A stretch of 64,000 bases of DNA, from assembly GCF_011043555.1 (NCBI RefSeq), contig NZ_JAAKGS010000008.1, forward strand, positions 124,001-188,000, in the 5' to 3' direction. This stretch comes from Sphingobacterium sp. SGR-19. Lineage in GTDB: Bacteria > Bacteroidota > Bacteroidia > Sphingobacteriales > Sphingobacteriaceae. Within the stretch, counting starts at the first letter, position 1. Each line of letters opens with the position of its first letter. The notes below the pieces were generated by a model, which searched no databases, had not been told where the DNA came from, and saw nothing but the letters and a program-made list of their open reading frames with translations. Position numbers and translations under genes: made by a program. This document shows, one piece after another, positions 1-8,947 of this stretch.

Positions 1-880
1 GCGTCGTAACAGCCTGGTCGCCTGGTGACAATAACACCTGCTTGTGTTGGTCTGTCAACGCTATTTTACCTTCGATGAGGGTGGTTTTGCTCGACGTTTG
101 ATCGGGATAGGCGGAGATATTGAATTGTGTACCCAGTACGTCAATTTCTTGCTTACTGCTGACCACCTTAAAAGGTTTTTTTGATCCATCAGTTCGATAT
201 GCAGACTGTACATCAAAGTACGCTTCGCCTTCTAGTTCGACAACACGCTGTTCATCCGTAAAATGGGGAGGGTATGTTAACTTAGAAGCTGCATTTAACC
301 ACACCAGAGTGCCATCTGGCAAGGTGACCCGATAGGTGCCACCCCGTGGAGTCTGTAACACCAACTTTGCGACCTTATCATCGACATCATCTAATAAGCC
401 GTCTGTTTGCACAGTTGTACCATCGTCGTAGGTGATGCCGTTGTTCACGACAATTCCATCCTGTGAGGTGCTGAGATTAATCTGTCTGCCGTCGGTCAAT
501 GTAAGCGTAGCTTTGTTTCCTCCTGGCTCAATTGTCGTACGAACCGATGTAGAAGGTTCTACACTTTTGTTTACATAAACATGATTGGCCCAAATGCTTA
601 TCGATATAATTAATGTTGCTACAGCAGCGATCCAGTAAAGCTTTCGAATATTATAACGATGGTAGGGTATGGTTTTATCTTCTTGAATTTTCGAAAGCAG
701 GCCATCAAGCATCCGGATCTTTATCTGCTGGTAACTTTCACCATCGGACAAAGGTATAGTAACCGCAGTATCGTCATGACTGTTATACCAATCGATTAAA
801 ACTTGTAACTCTTGGGGATTAATACTGCTATTTTTGAACTTATAAACTAATTGCTCAATATATTTAGGATCGTGGATCAT
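1..880 (-). CDS. FecR-family anti-sigma factor (partial, C-terminus beyond window)
   Basis: An open frame runs from ATG at 878-880 to the window edge, giving about 293 residues with no stop, so the C-terminus is missing. The first 80 residues are cytoplasmic and would bind the sigma factor. One membrane segment lies at about residues 82-98 (LYWIAAVATLIISISIW). The periplasmic FecR domain follows, with the family signatures TPRGGTYRVTLPDGT, VWLNAAS and ELEGEAYFDV. The gene lies 98 nt downstream of the ECF sigma gene and is very probably co-transcribed with it. In the family, this protein holds the sigma factor inactive until a TonB-dependent transporter with an STN domain signals substrate binding. 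That transporter would be expected just outside the window. The resemblance to the complete FecR at 31235-32455 supports the call. Confidence 0.93.
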   Translation of the reverse strand, partial: MIHDPKYIEQLVYKFKNSSINPQELQVLIDWYNSHDDTAVTIPLSDGESYQQIKIRMLDGLLSKIQEDKTIPYHRYNIRKLYWIAAVATLIISISIWANHVYVNKSVEPSTSVRTTIEPGGNKATLTLTDGRQINLSTSQDGIVVNNGITYDDGTTVQTDGLLDDVDDKVAKLVLQTPRGGTYRVTLPDGTLVWLNAASKLTYPPHFTDEQRVVELEGEAYFDVQSAYRTDGSKKPFKVVSSKQEIDVLGTQFNISAYPDQTSSKTTLIEGKIALTDQHKQVLLSPGDQAVTT

Positions 881-978
881 CTTTTTTTCTGCCTATCTAT
901 TTATATAGACAGAAAAATAGGTGGTGAGGGTGATTCGGAATTACAATTTTTTTTAAAAAATTGATTTTACAAGGTAGA

Positions 979-1566
979 TTATTGAAAAAAAACAGGGATA
1001 AATATGATTGTGGTTAACAATTCCGTGTTATTACGGATATCTTTATTCGCTTTCTTTAAATGAGATTTAACGGTATTTTCAGAAAGGTGAAGTTTTTCAG
1101 CGATTTGTTTCGTAGAAAGACCTTCCTGTTGGCTTAAGGTAAATACCAATTTGCATTGTGCAGGCAAGGAATAAATCGCCTTGTCTATTTGTTGTGCTAA
1201 CTCTCGTGCAATCAGCTCGCGTTCCGGCGTGTCAAGGTTTACCATCTCAATTGGAGAATAACTTTCTGCCTTTAAACGTTCGCGGTGCCGGCGATCTAAA
1301 ATATTAAATGATTGATTGCGTACTGCGCGAGCTAAATAGTATGCAAGTTCATCTTTAGCCAAGGAGAAATCGTTGCGTAACTTCCATAATTTGCATAACA
1401 CGTCTTGAACGCATTCCTCCGCTTCTTCTAGATTACCTAATCGATTAAACGCAACAGCTAACATTTTTTCCCAATAGCGATTGTATATCTCAACTAACAC
1501 GCGTTCGTCACCACCACGTATAAGTTGGACTAACTCCCGATCGCCGTAAACCTTATAATCCACCAT
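979..1566 (-). CDS. ECF RNA polymerase sigma factor (FecI/RpoE-like)
   Basis: The protein has 195 residues, the usual size for Bacteroidota ECF sigma factors. Region 2 is near residues 23-95 (YNRYWEKML, then EEAEECVQDVLCKLW). Region 4 is near residues 130-185, with a helix-turn-helix around LSTKQIAEKLHLSENTVKSHL. It would direct RNA polymerase to a polysaccharide-utilisation operon under control of the FecR protein encoded next. The ATG at 1564-1566 is preceded by a good Bacteroidota promoter (see 1583-1620), which supports this start. The C-terminal hydrophobic tail (TTIIFIPVFF) is seen in many members of the family. The regulated operon is probably to the left of the window and is not visible. 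Confidence 0.95.
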   Translation of the reverse strand: MVDYKVYGDRELVQLIRGGDERVLVEIYNRYWEKMLAVAFNRLGNLEEAEECVQDVLCKLWKLRNDFSLAKDELAYYLARAVRNQSFNILDRRHRERLKAESYSPIEMVNLDTPERELIARELAQQIDKAIYSLPAQCKLVFTLSQQEGLSTKQIAEKLHLSENTVKSHLKKANKDIRNNTELLTTIIFIPVFFQ

Positions 1567-1905
1567 TCCTCATGTATCTACTTGCTCTACAAACTTATAT
1601 ATATTTGCTTTTATATGCAATTATAATTACGTCGCGCGCCACATTCGACAACCAGCTCCGATATCGTTTATTATTCTCGGTACCGTATTGGTCGCACATC
1701 AAGTGGCTTTTGACCATGTCATCCTTAAATGATGTGCTGCTAGTCTGGACGAAGGCTGTACGGACATATAAGGCATTCCTCTACGCGAGTTTGTAACATA
1801 GAAGAACTCCCTGTATGGTTTTAAGGCAACTATGGTGTGTTACTTTACGAACACTACCTACGAAAAAAGGGAACATTAGCTTGGTAGGAGTGAAAATTAT
1901 CGTTA
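1567..1905. other. Intergenic region between PUL 1 and the ECF sigma gene
   Basis: These 339 nt separate the end of the last PUL 1 gene from the start of the sigma gene; both are on the minus strand. The right part must contain the end of the PUL 1 transcript, but I see only a weak 5-bp hairpin near 1837-1854 and no convincing terminator. The left part holds the sigma promoter. Short open frames here on the plus strand have no recognisable family features and I treat them as chance. Confidence 0.6.
1583..1620 (-). promoter_or_regulatory. Promoter of the ECF sigma gene (Bacteroidota -33/-7 type)
   Basis: On the minus strand a TTG (1620-1618) is followed after 20 nt by TAAGTTTG (1597-1590). 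This matches the Bacteroidota consensus TTG, 19-21 nt, TAnnTTTG. A start near 1584 would leave a leader of about 18 nt before the ATG at 1566. This is a consensus match only; no transcript data were available. Confidence 0.5.
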
Positions 1906-3039
1906 TTACTTCTCCAATAAAGCATTCACGCACCACAGATAAGGAAACTGTCCATGGAAATCACCTGTTCTGCGCGGACGATCATAATAATATTGTTTAT
2001 CGTTCTTTTTGTTGGTACCAACACACACCTCCGATACGCTCCCCTTTTCATCCACATAGTCTACCAATGCTATCCATGCTTTACGGGCTGCCGGCGCATA
2101 TTCTTTCGAATCCAACCAACCTTGTTTCACACCGGTGATGAAGGCGTAGGCGAACATGGCTGATCCCGAAGTCTCTGCCCAACAATCCGCTTCATCAATC
2201 AACTGGTTCCACATACCATTCGGCTGCTGATATTGTTTCAAGCTAGCCATCATCTTACGATATCCTTCCAAAATACGTGGACGATATTCGCTGTCCTCCG
2301 GTAAATAGCGTAGCAATTCGGTCACACCTGCGGCCATCCAACCATTTCCGCGTCCCCAATAAAAGGGAACATCTGGCGCGTGGTAAAACAATCCATTCGG
2401 ACGTTGTAGCTCATCCAGGTAAAGCACCATTTCCTTAGCTGCACGGTCGATATATTTCCGATCGCCAGTTACTTTGTAAGCTTCGCTCTGCACGATCGTG
2501 ATCATATACATGTCGTCTATCCAAAGGCGTGTTTGCCAAGAATAACCTTTGTCAGCCCAAGCTTTCTCTTCGGGTTTAGCATCAGTAGGCACTTCCCATT
2601 GTGTATCGGCATAGGGAAGTCCCAGGTCGAAATAACGCTTATCTTCCGTGATGCGATATAGCGTCAAAGGTAGGCTGCCGAACATGTTCAGATCCACATG
2701 GTTCTTAATCGGAAGTAATGCCTTGTCCTTGTCGAACAGCAGTTCAAAACGGTTTTTTAGATACGAGGTAAGATATTTGTCCTGCGTTAGTTCGGCAAAG
2801 TTGAGTCCACTTTTCCAATAAAACGTCTGCGGATAGCCAATCCATTTTCCAGCATGTAAGGCATTGCCCATATACACAAAACGATAAGCGATAAGTTTGC
2901 CAACCTCTTCTGGAGCATAACCTTCGGGAAAGTCTGTCAGTTCTTTATGTTGGGCGAATGAGAACTGAAAAGTACAAATTGTCAATAAAAATAAAACCGT
3001 TTTTTTAAGCATCATATTGATTTTGGTAAAAGAATTCAT
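1906..3039 (-). CDS. GH105 unsaturated rhamnogalacturonyl/glucuronyl hydrolase
   Basis: The protein has 377 residues including an N-terminal signal peptide (LKKTVLFLLTICTFQFSFAQ), so it acts in the periplasm or at the outer membrane. It belongs to the (alpha/alpha)6-barrel family GH105 (YteR/RhiN type), which removes the 4,5-unsaturated uronic acid left at the non-reducing end by polysaccharide lyases. Family features are RLWIDDMYMI with the paired aspartates near residue 170, NGLFYHAPDVP, WGRGNGW, AETSGSAMF and the C-terminal FPYLWCVNALL. It is the last gene of the PUL 1 run, 2 nt after the GH130 gene. It is a paralogue of the gene at 8948-10054; the two share long identical stretches in the core but differ near residues 40-80, where substrate specificity may lie. 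Which uronate (galacturonate or glucuronate) it takes cannot be told from sequence. Confidence 0.93.
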   Translation of the reverse strand: MNSFTKINMMLKKTVLFLLTICTFQFSFAQHKELTDFPEGYAPEEVGKLIAYRFVYMGNALHAGKWIGYPQTFYWKSGLNFAELTQDKYLTSYLKNRFELLFDKDKALLPIKNHVDLNMFGSLPLTLYRITEDKRYFDLGLPYADTQWEVPTDAKPEEKAWADKGYSWQTRLWIDDMYMITIVQSEAYKVTGDRKYIDRAAKEMVLYLDELQRPNGLFYHAPDVPFYWGRGNGWMAAGVTELLRYLPEDSEYRPRILEGYRKMMASLKQYQQPNGMWNQLIDEADCWAETSGSAMFAYAFITGVKQGWLDSKEYAPAARKAWIALVDYVDEKGSVSEVCVGTNKKNDKQYYYDRPRRTGDFHGQFPYLWCVNALLEK

Positions 3040-3041
3040 AA

Positions 3042-4157
3042 TTAATTTTTGTTTTTGGGGTCGTACACAGCAACGCCTACTTGGCTATCGGCACACCCGT
3101 AGTACAGAAACCACTTATTTTTAAAATAGGCAAGCCCTTGAATGAACACGGTGCCGTCCGGGTATTGTCCACTTTTTTCGAAGGGTTCGGTAGGCACAAA
3201 GAAAGGTTTGTCTAGCCGACCGATAACCTTCGAAGGATTGTTGAGGTCAAAGAGTACCTGTCCTGCGGCATAGGTGTTAGCGGTATAATTTGTATCTCTA
3301 CCGGCACCACCTTTATTTTTACCGTTGTACAACACTAAAATACCATGTTCGGTTAGGAGAGCGGGAGGGCCACATTCGGTTAAATCACTGTCAAAATAGC
3401 CTCGGCGTGGTGTGACCACCAGATCCAGATCGCCCTTTTCATTTAAGGTGGGGACCCAATTGATGAGATCGTCCGATGTAGCAATATTCATATAGCGCTC
3501 GCCCCAATACATCATGTATTTTCCATTGACTTTGGTGATGACCTGTTTACCATTTTCTAATTTGGTAACGACAGATCCCGATTTGCAGAATAGATCTTTA
3601 AATTTACCTTTATGTGCAGTCTGGAAAGCCGGTCCATGCTTGGTCCAGTTTTTTAAATCTCTGGAAGTCGCCACTGCCAGACGAGCCACTTTTCGATTCC
3701 ACTGGGTGTACAGCATGACATATAAACCATCTTCTGTGACCGCGATACGTGGATCTTCACAGCCCCCCGGCCATTCATTTCCCTTTTGTTCATCTTCATC
3801 GGGATAGAATATCGGTTTTTTGCTTCGCTTCATGTGGATACCATCTTTACTTTCCGCAATGCCTAAGCGCGAAGTGCGCTTACCGATGCCCATGCCAGAT
3901 TTGTCTTCGCCGCGATACAAAACATAGATTCGGTTGTCCTTTACGACGGCTCCCGGATTGAAAACGTCACTAGACTCCCAGGCGATTTCCTGTTTGCTCA
4001 TTGGATCAAAGAAGGTGGTGTTTGGATCAGGGGAGATGACGGGGTTAGCGCCTTCCGGCCGGACGAACGGACCTAAAGCCCAGTCATCGTGTATTTGTTG
4101 TGCTGACGAACACAGTACAACAGATAGAAAGAGCAGGAGCAAGCGGAATCGTTTCAT
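3042..4157 (-). CDS. GH130-family glycosidase/phosphorylase, secreted
   Basis: The protein has 371 residues with a signal peptide (LLLLFLSVVLCSSAQ). It has the five-bladed propeller signatures of GH130: VFNPGAVV near residue 65, IYVLYRGED, GGCEDPRI near residue 132 and the late IQGLAYF. Known GH130 members act on beta-mannosides, either as cytosolic phosphorylases or, in exported clades, as hydrolases. Export suggests hydrolysis here, because inorganic phosphate and re-use of a sugar phosphate make less sense outside the cytoplasm; that is inference. Its ATG overlaps the stop of the upstream GH63-like gene by four bases (ATGA, 4154-4157), indicating translational coupling, and GH105 follows after 2 nt. 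It could also be a divergent beta-fructosidase-fold enzyme with a different substrate. Confidence 0.85.
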   Translation of the reverse strand: MKRFRLLLLFLSVVLCSSAQQIHDDWALGPFVRPEGANPVISPDPNTTFFDPMSKQEIAWESSDVFNPGAVVKDNRIYVLYRGEDKSGMGIGKRTSRLGIAESKDGIHMKRSKKPIFYPDEDEQKGNEWPGGCEDPRIAVTEDGLYVMLYTQWNRKVARLAVATSRDLKNWTKHGPAFQTAHKGKFKDLFCKSGSVVTKLENGKQVITKVNGKYMMYWGERYMNIATSDDLINWVPTLNEKGDLDLVVTPRRGYFDSDLTECGPPALLTEHGILVLYNGKNKGGAGRDTNYTANTYAAGQVLFDLNNPSKVIGRLDKPFFVPTEPFEKSGQYPDGTVFIQGLAYFKNKWFLYYGCADSQVGVAVYDPKNKN

Positions 4158-6994
4158 ATTATCGTTTCTTGCGGTTTTATTTCTAAATTAAAAATTTCGT
4201 TGTGTTTTTTCTCCAGGACAATTTTAATCGTGTATAAACCATCGAGTACTTTATTCAGCGGCACACTTTTACCATTGAGCGTAGCTTGGTAATCGTAAGC
4301 ATCATTCAAGCAGAAAAGCAGCGAGGAAGAATGTTCACCTTGGTCTGCAAACAATCGAAATTGGCCGTCAAATCCATTGTTTTCTGGATAGAATTTCTGC
4401 ATAACGGGCCATACATTGAACCCGTGCGTAACATTGCCGGGTCGATATAATGCACTAAACCAGTTTAATACAGGAGAAGATAAGGCGCCAAACTGATGCC
4501 AACCCCCACCGTTGCCCGTTTCTACACTAAAATTTTCCCAACAGTTATATGTTGCTTCTGTTTCCCGTTTCCAAACGTCCAGTGCTGTTTGTGCAATCTG
4601 TATCGCTTTTTCCGGCTCATTCAGATCCAACATCGTCTTCCAGATAAACCATTGATGCGGCATCCAAACCCGTCCGTTCCAATAGCCGTCTTTATTGTAA
4701 TAAGATGCAGATTGATCGATAGCGGTAATCCCTTGATCTGTCCATAGATTCGCTTTACTAAATATATGTTCGATTAACCTGCTTTTCTGTTCCGGTGTAC
4801 AAATGCCCGCAATCAGCGGGCTTACACCGTCAAGTCCCATGTTGAAATTAACGCCCGAATCGTCTCGCAGTATTCCGTTTGGCTCTCCCTTACCATTATG
4901 CTTTACATAGCCGAAATATCCAGATGCCTCGTCCCATGAGAATTCCTGAAGCGATTTACTGTACAGCTGAATATCTTTCGTATAGTTTTCTACATCTTGC
5001 CGGTAGCCTAAATACGTGGCCGCCATTTTGAGTAATTTGGCAAATCGTATCTGATGAGCGGTGTTGACAGTCGCTGCGGTCGATCTGGCCAATTTATGCC
5101 TATGCATATACACTTGTGGGCTATAGTCGTCCCATCCGCCGGAGTTATAAAATATGTCCCAAGTTTGGAGCAAATTTGATTTAAGGTTTCGGGTAGGCGA
5201 ACTTTCCGCACCGTTTAAAAATTCATAATAACGTTTCAGACGGGGATAAAAGTAGCGTAGATACTCTTCGTTCTGTGTTGCGTTCCACAGCGCATTAAAG
5301 AGATACGCCTGCACAGGTAAGGGGGTGCCATGCTCCAAGAAAGCAGACTGCTCCGTTACATCCATGGTGTAAGCGTTTAAGCTCTCCAGTGCTCGACCTA
5401 AATTCAATGTGCAGTAGCCTAACCCTATGAATCCTGCATCCCAGGTATAAAAAGCACTCCATCTTTTTCCAGGGGTAGTGTGTTTCATATAATTGTTCCC
5501 CGCAAATGTCGGATAGTTGACATTGGTGAGTGTGGTCGCTGCCATGAGTCGTTGGCTGAAAATATACGGTTCACCGGCTTTATTAACTGTCCAGTTGTCT
5601 GAAATAGTTTGCTGTCGCTTAGCGATGTCATCTATAGTGTGTTCATCGAAACTTAAAGTTTTGAGTCTGTTAATAACATCCTTTGCACTGCTGCCAGAAA
5701 CGACGTAAGCATAACGATTTGTCTGTTGCCTCGGAGCGACGTTGATAGGTGCCGAAAATATATTTTCGAAGTATCCTTTATTGTTGCCGCCTATTCTTGA
5801 TTTGTTGGAAGATCGATGTTCTTTTTTGACGAGATGGTTAAAATGTGCCAATGCTTTATCGGGGCTGTCGTCGAACAGTGTTCTCCGGTCCGCTAGGCTG
5901 TCCTCCCATAGAATGCCATAATACTCCGGTATGTCATCGTATTTGAAGACCGCTGAATTTTTGAGGCCACTTTCGATTTCCTTTGGTATCCGATTGATGG
6001 ATGCTTCCTGAAATTTTATACTAGAGATTTCATCTTCATGCAACAGCATGAACCCATCGAACGCAATTTTAGCTTTCTTTAAGGTTTTTAGCTTCAGGTT
6101 CAGCGCACCATTTGGTATCGCTGCGACGGCTATTGATACTAAGGAGTAGTCCTTTGTATAGGGTAAGGTCGCGGTCATGCCGGTGTTATTGTTGATGGCG
6201 ATACTTAGCTGGGCATCGTCGTTATCAACCGAACGGTATCGGATCAAGATGACCCCTTGGCGCATATTCCGGTCGTTTTTCAGTCTATACGATAGTTTCT
6301 CACCTGGATTTTTTCCAGCTACGATAGCGCTTTTGCTGGCTGCGTTTTCATCTTTAATCTGGCCCCGTAATTGCCCGTCGTAAACCAAATTATAGTTAAA
6401 AGCTTTAATAGAGTCCGTGAAGTCTAGATAATCGGAGGCTTGATAAAACTTAATATCATGCGGTTTGACAATAGCCACCCTTTTTTGGTAAGGGTGCTGG
6501 ATGGAAGTGAAGATATTGAGCGCCATGCTGCGGGGACGATTTGTATTATTCACATAAGCCGCCCGAATAAGACGACTATTTTCGTCTACTTTGCTAAACG
6601 AAACGTCGCAGTATACCTGATCTTTCCATTCCAGCTGAAATCGGTAAGCAAAATAAGATAGGTCAGCTGAAGCGTCCCAAGGATGATAGCCGGATTCCCG
6701 TTGTGTACTGGCCAATGGAGTGACATTCCGGAAATAAAGCGAAGGTTGTACTATGACATCAAATCGAATACCGTCGTTTTTTATTGGCACATGCGATATG
6801 CCGTTAAATTTAGTGGAATAGGGACCCCATGCAGGTAGAGCCATATCATGTGTATGCTGTAACGCATGTGTAAAACCTGGCGCCCACGTCGTATAGATTG
6901 TAGGAGCGGGCTGGGCAACCAGATTAGATAGTACCGTTAGCATAACTACGGCAAGGGCTAGGTGTTTATACTTTTTTTTGTTGTTAATGACCAT
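4154..6994 (-). CDS. GH63/MGH1-like (alpha/alpha)6-barrel glycoside hydrolase, secreted
   Basis: The protein has 946 residues. A signal peptide (ALAVVMLTVLSNLVAQ) is followed by an N-terminal beta-sandwich region of about 450 residues and a C-terminal (alpha/alpha)6 barrel. The barrel carries FYTWDAGFIG near residue 520, DQGITAIDQSASYY, YWNGRVWMPHQWF and ENFSVETGNGGG. This pattern fits the GH63 / mannosylglycerate-hydrolase-like clan GH-G, where an Asp in the TWD motif and a late Glu are the catalytic pair. By analogy the TWD Asp and the Glu of SVETG are candidates. The usual activity is exo-hydrolysis of an alpha-linked glucose or mannose unit, but specificity is unknown. It is the sixth gene of PUL 1, 76 nt after the BNR gene with a hairpin in the gap, and is coupled to GH130 by a 4-nt overlap. 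Confidence 0.8.
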   Translation of the reverse strand: MVINNKKKYKHLALAVVMLTVLSNLVAQPAPTIYTTWAPGFTHALQHTHDMALPAWGPYSTKFNGISHVPIKNDGIRFDVIVQPSLYFRNVTPLASTQRESGYHPWDASADLSYFAYRFQLEWKDQVYCDVSFSKVDENSRLIRAAYVNNTNRPRSMALNIFTSIQHPYQKRVAIVKPHDIKFYQASDYLDFTDSIKAFNYNLVYDGQLRGQIKDENAASKSAIVAGKNPGEKLSYRLKNDRNMRQGVILIRYRSVDNDDAQLSIAINNNTGMTATLPYTKDYSLVSIAVAAIPNGALNLKLKTLKKAKIAFDGFMLLHEDEISSIKFQEASINRIPKEIESGLKNSAVFKYDDIPEYYGILWEDSLADRRTLFDDSPDKALAHFNHLVKKEHRSSNKSRIGGNNKGYFENIFSAPINVAPRQQTNRYAYVVSGSSAKDVINRLKTLSFDEHTIDDIAKRQQTISDNWTVNKAGEPYIFSQRLMAATTLTNVNYPTFAGNNYMKHTTPGKRWSAFYTWDAGFIGLGYCTLNLGRALESLNAYTMDVTEQSAFLEHGTPLPVQAYLFNALWNATQNEEYLRYFYPRLKRYYEFLNGAESSPTRNLKSNLLQTWDIFYNSGGWDDYSPQVYMHRHKLARSTAATVNTAHQIRFAKLLKMAATYLGYRQDVENYTKDIQLYSKSLQEFSWDEASGYFGYVKHNGKGEPNGILRDDSGVNFNMGLDGVSPLIAGICTPEQKSRLIEHIFSKANLWTDQGITAIDQSASYYNKDGYWNGRVWMPHQWFIWKTMLDLNEPEKAIQIAQTALDVWKRETEATYNCWENFSVETGNGGGWHQFGALSSPVLNWFSALYRPGNVTHGFNVWPVMQKFYPENNGFDGQFRLFADQGEHSSSLLFCLNDAYDYQATLNGKSVPLNKVLDGLYTIKIVLEKKHNEIFNLEIKPQETII

Positions 6995-7025
6995 GTGAAT
7001 AGGCGATGATAAACTCGGCTAGTTT

Positions 7026-7060
7026 AGGACACGAGCGGGAAAAATAGCCGCTCGTGTCCT
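7026..7060 (-). other. Intercistronic hairpin between BNR and GH63-like genes
   Basis: AGGACACGAGCGG (7026-7038) and its exact reverse complement (7048-7060) form a 13-bp stem with a 9-nt loop. The hairpin lies 10 nt after the stop of the BNR gene. On the gene strand it is not followed by a T-run; a T-run (7064-7068) follows only on the plus strand. It therefore looks less like a terminator of this operon than an RNA-processing or stability element, or a terminator for an antisense transcript. Confidence 0.6.
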
Positions 7061-7070
7061 GTCTTTTTGA

Positions 7071-8891
7071 TTAGAGATCCGTGACCGGTATCCACTTCGC
7101 TGTGCTTGTTCCGTTAGTACGCGTAACAGTATCTTCGCCACTTTCATTATCTTGAATGGCAAAATTAACAAGTATCTGTTCTAACTGGATCATTAATTCG
7201 GAACGTGGAATGGCCAGTTCAACCATATAACCGTGATCGCGATCAAAGTTATTGTCAAGGGTGCCTTTAAAGTTGGACTTGGCGTTCGCACCCAAACTGG
7301 TACTCGTCCATCCATTTGTGTACGTGGACGTTTCTTTCAGGCCGTCATGCGCTACTTTTAAGCGGTAGGCTCCTTCACCTAAAGCATCTTTGTCAGCAGC
7401 AGCTATATAAATCATGGCATGATCCTCATCGGTAAGAACGTGGTCAAGCACCTCAACCAAGAAATATACACTGTCATTATCTGCAGCTACTCGAAGTGTT
7501 CCTTGTGCCTGTGATTTTTCGCCGACGAAAAGCGCTTCATCAGTGTTTTCCCAGTCGGTATTATCTCCGTCGATGCTGATGCTCCGCTGCGAAGCATGTA
7601 TACTATGATTGAGTATAAATTTTGCCAATGTTATTTCCTTTTCGCCAGTGTTTGGCATAACGCCGATAATTTGGTGGCTGTCTTCGATATCTAGCGAACC
7701 CCAATATCCACCCGTAAAAACTGATGGTGAATAGTTCTCGCCAAATGCACGCGCTTGAGCATTTCCAATCTTAAGATGGAATCTAGAATTGTGATTATAC
7801 GACAGAACGGTTTCGCCGGATGGAAACTGCCTTAGGTACGGCGCACTTCCCGAGAAAGCGAGATCGTTACGATCCGCAGGACCTTCTTCATCTTTGGAGA
7901 GGTGTTCCCATTGACCATCCTCACCAGAATAAGCAAACGATATGTGGTAACCTCCTATATTCGCTTCAAGTGCTGCGGCCAGCTCATTGCTGTTGTTTAA
8001 TTTGATGACAGAAGGCATTTGGTTGTTGAAGTACGTACCCCCGTCTATCATGTGCTTCGTACGTAATACATAATACGGATCAGAACCAAAAGATGGTGTC
8101 CAGGAATTGCCGTTGTCGTTGGATACTACCATCGCTGTGCCAGTATCTGTACCGTGATCACTGGTACGATCACTATCGGTGAAGTAACAATGGATTTCGC
8201 CTGACGGCAGTTCCAGCAGATAAGGTTCCCAATTTACACCTTGGTATATTTCAATAGGTTCGCTCCATGTTTGACCATGATCGGTGCTTCTCCGCAACAC
8301 AAGGCCAGCATCGAGCGGCTTTTCGCGATAGCCTCTATTTGCGCGAAACGAGGCAACGGCTAAAATGTCGCCATTTGCAAGTACCAATGCGTCGCAGGTT
8401 GCAAAACGACGTTCATTTTCTTCACCATCGCTGTCCGTAATCTTGTAGTTTTGATATATTTTTCCTTTTGGTGTCCATGTCACCAAATCATTGCTAACGG
8501 CGTAATCACAACTTGCACCAATGCTTTGTGGAGCATTGTGAAAAAACATGATATAAGTCCCGTTGACCAACTTTTTAATACGTGGATAACGGGGATTATC
8601 AACGCCAAGCCCTGTTTTACCTATACCAACATAGCTTCTGTAGTTCATTTTTAACGATGAACGAGATATTAGGTCTGTATGGGAATTGATGTTGACTTCA
8701 CCTTGATTAAGTTTTTCGATAGGTGTAATCTCCAAGTCAGTTGTTGGATTTTCGGAATCATTTTCTTTCGGCTCTTCTGTTTTGGGTTCTTCTTGTTCCT
8801 GTGGATTCGTGCTTTTCTCACAGGCTGCAAATAAACAAAACGGAGCAGTGAGTAAAACACTCATTTTTAGTAAACTTTTCTTCCAACGCAT
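7071..8891 (-). CDS. BNR/sialidase-fold exo-glycosidase lipoprotein with C-terminal CBM9-like domain
   Basis: The protein has 606 residues. A lipobox (LFAAC, Cys near residue 24) followed by a Glu/Pro-rich linker indicates a lipoprotein, probably surface-exposed. Residues 80-430 form a six-bladed propeller of the sialidase clan, with Asp-box-like repeats (STDHGQTWS, SNDNGNSWT), YVGIGKTG and SYNHNSRFHL. Families with this fold include GH33 (sialidases) and GH93 (exo-arabinanases); in this arabinose-type locus the latter is attractive, but I cannot see family-specific residues well enough to choose. Residues about 435-606 resemble a CBM9-like sugar-binding domain (ISIDGDNTDWENTDEAL, AADNDSVYFLVEVLD). 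It is the fifth gene of PUL 1, 56 nt downstream of GH105. Confidence 0.78.
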   Translation of the reverse strand: MRWKKSLLKMSVLLTAPFCLFAACEKSTNPQEQEEPKTEEPKENDSENPTTDLEITPIEKLNQGEVNINSHTDLISRSSLKMNYRSYVGIGKTGLGVDNPRYPRIKKLVNGTYIMFFHNAPQSIGASCDYAVSNDLVTWTPKGKIYQNYKITDSDGEENERRFATCDALVLANGDILAVASFRANRGYREKPLDAGLVLRRSTDHGQTWSEPIEIYQGVNWEPYLLELPSGEIHCYFTDSDRTSDHGTDTGTAMVVSNDNGNSWTPSFGSDPYYVLRTKHMIDGGTYFNNQMPSVIKLNNSNELAAALEANIGGYHISFAYSGEDGQWEHLSKDEEGPADRNDLAFSGSAPYLRQFPSGETVLSYNHNSRFHLKIGNAQARAFGENYSPSVFTGGYWGSLDIEDSHQIIGVMPNTGEKEITLAKFILNHSIHASQRSISIDGDNTDWENTDEALFVGEKSQAQGTLRVAADNDSVYFLVEVLDHVLTDEDHAMIYIAAADKDALGEGAYRLKVAHDGLKETSTYTNGWTSTSLGANAKSNFKGTLDNNFDRDHGYMVELAIPRSELMIQLEQILVNFAIQDNESGEDTVTRTNGTSTAKWIPVTDL

Positions 8892-8947
8892 AACTTAGTT
8901 TATTGATGTTAAAGCCGCTATGGCAACTATACCTGTTGATAAATACG

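Noticed and set aside
1837..1854. Small inverted repeat GTGTT/AACAC after PUL 1
   Set aside because: A 5-bp stem without a T-tract is too weak to call a terminator.
1572..2138. Plus-strand open frames of 74 and 107 codons in and near the 1567-1905 gap
   Set aside because: They overlap the GH105 gene or the sigma promoter, show no family features, and have compositions expected of chance frames.
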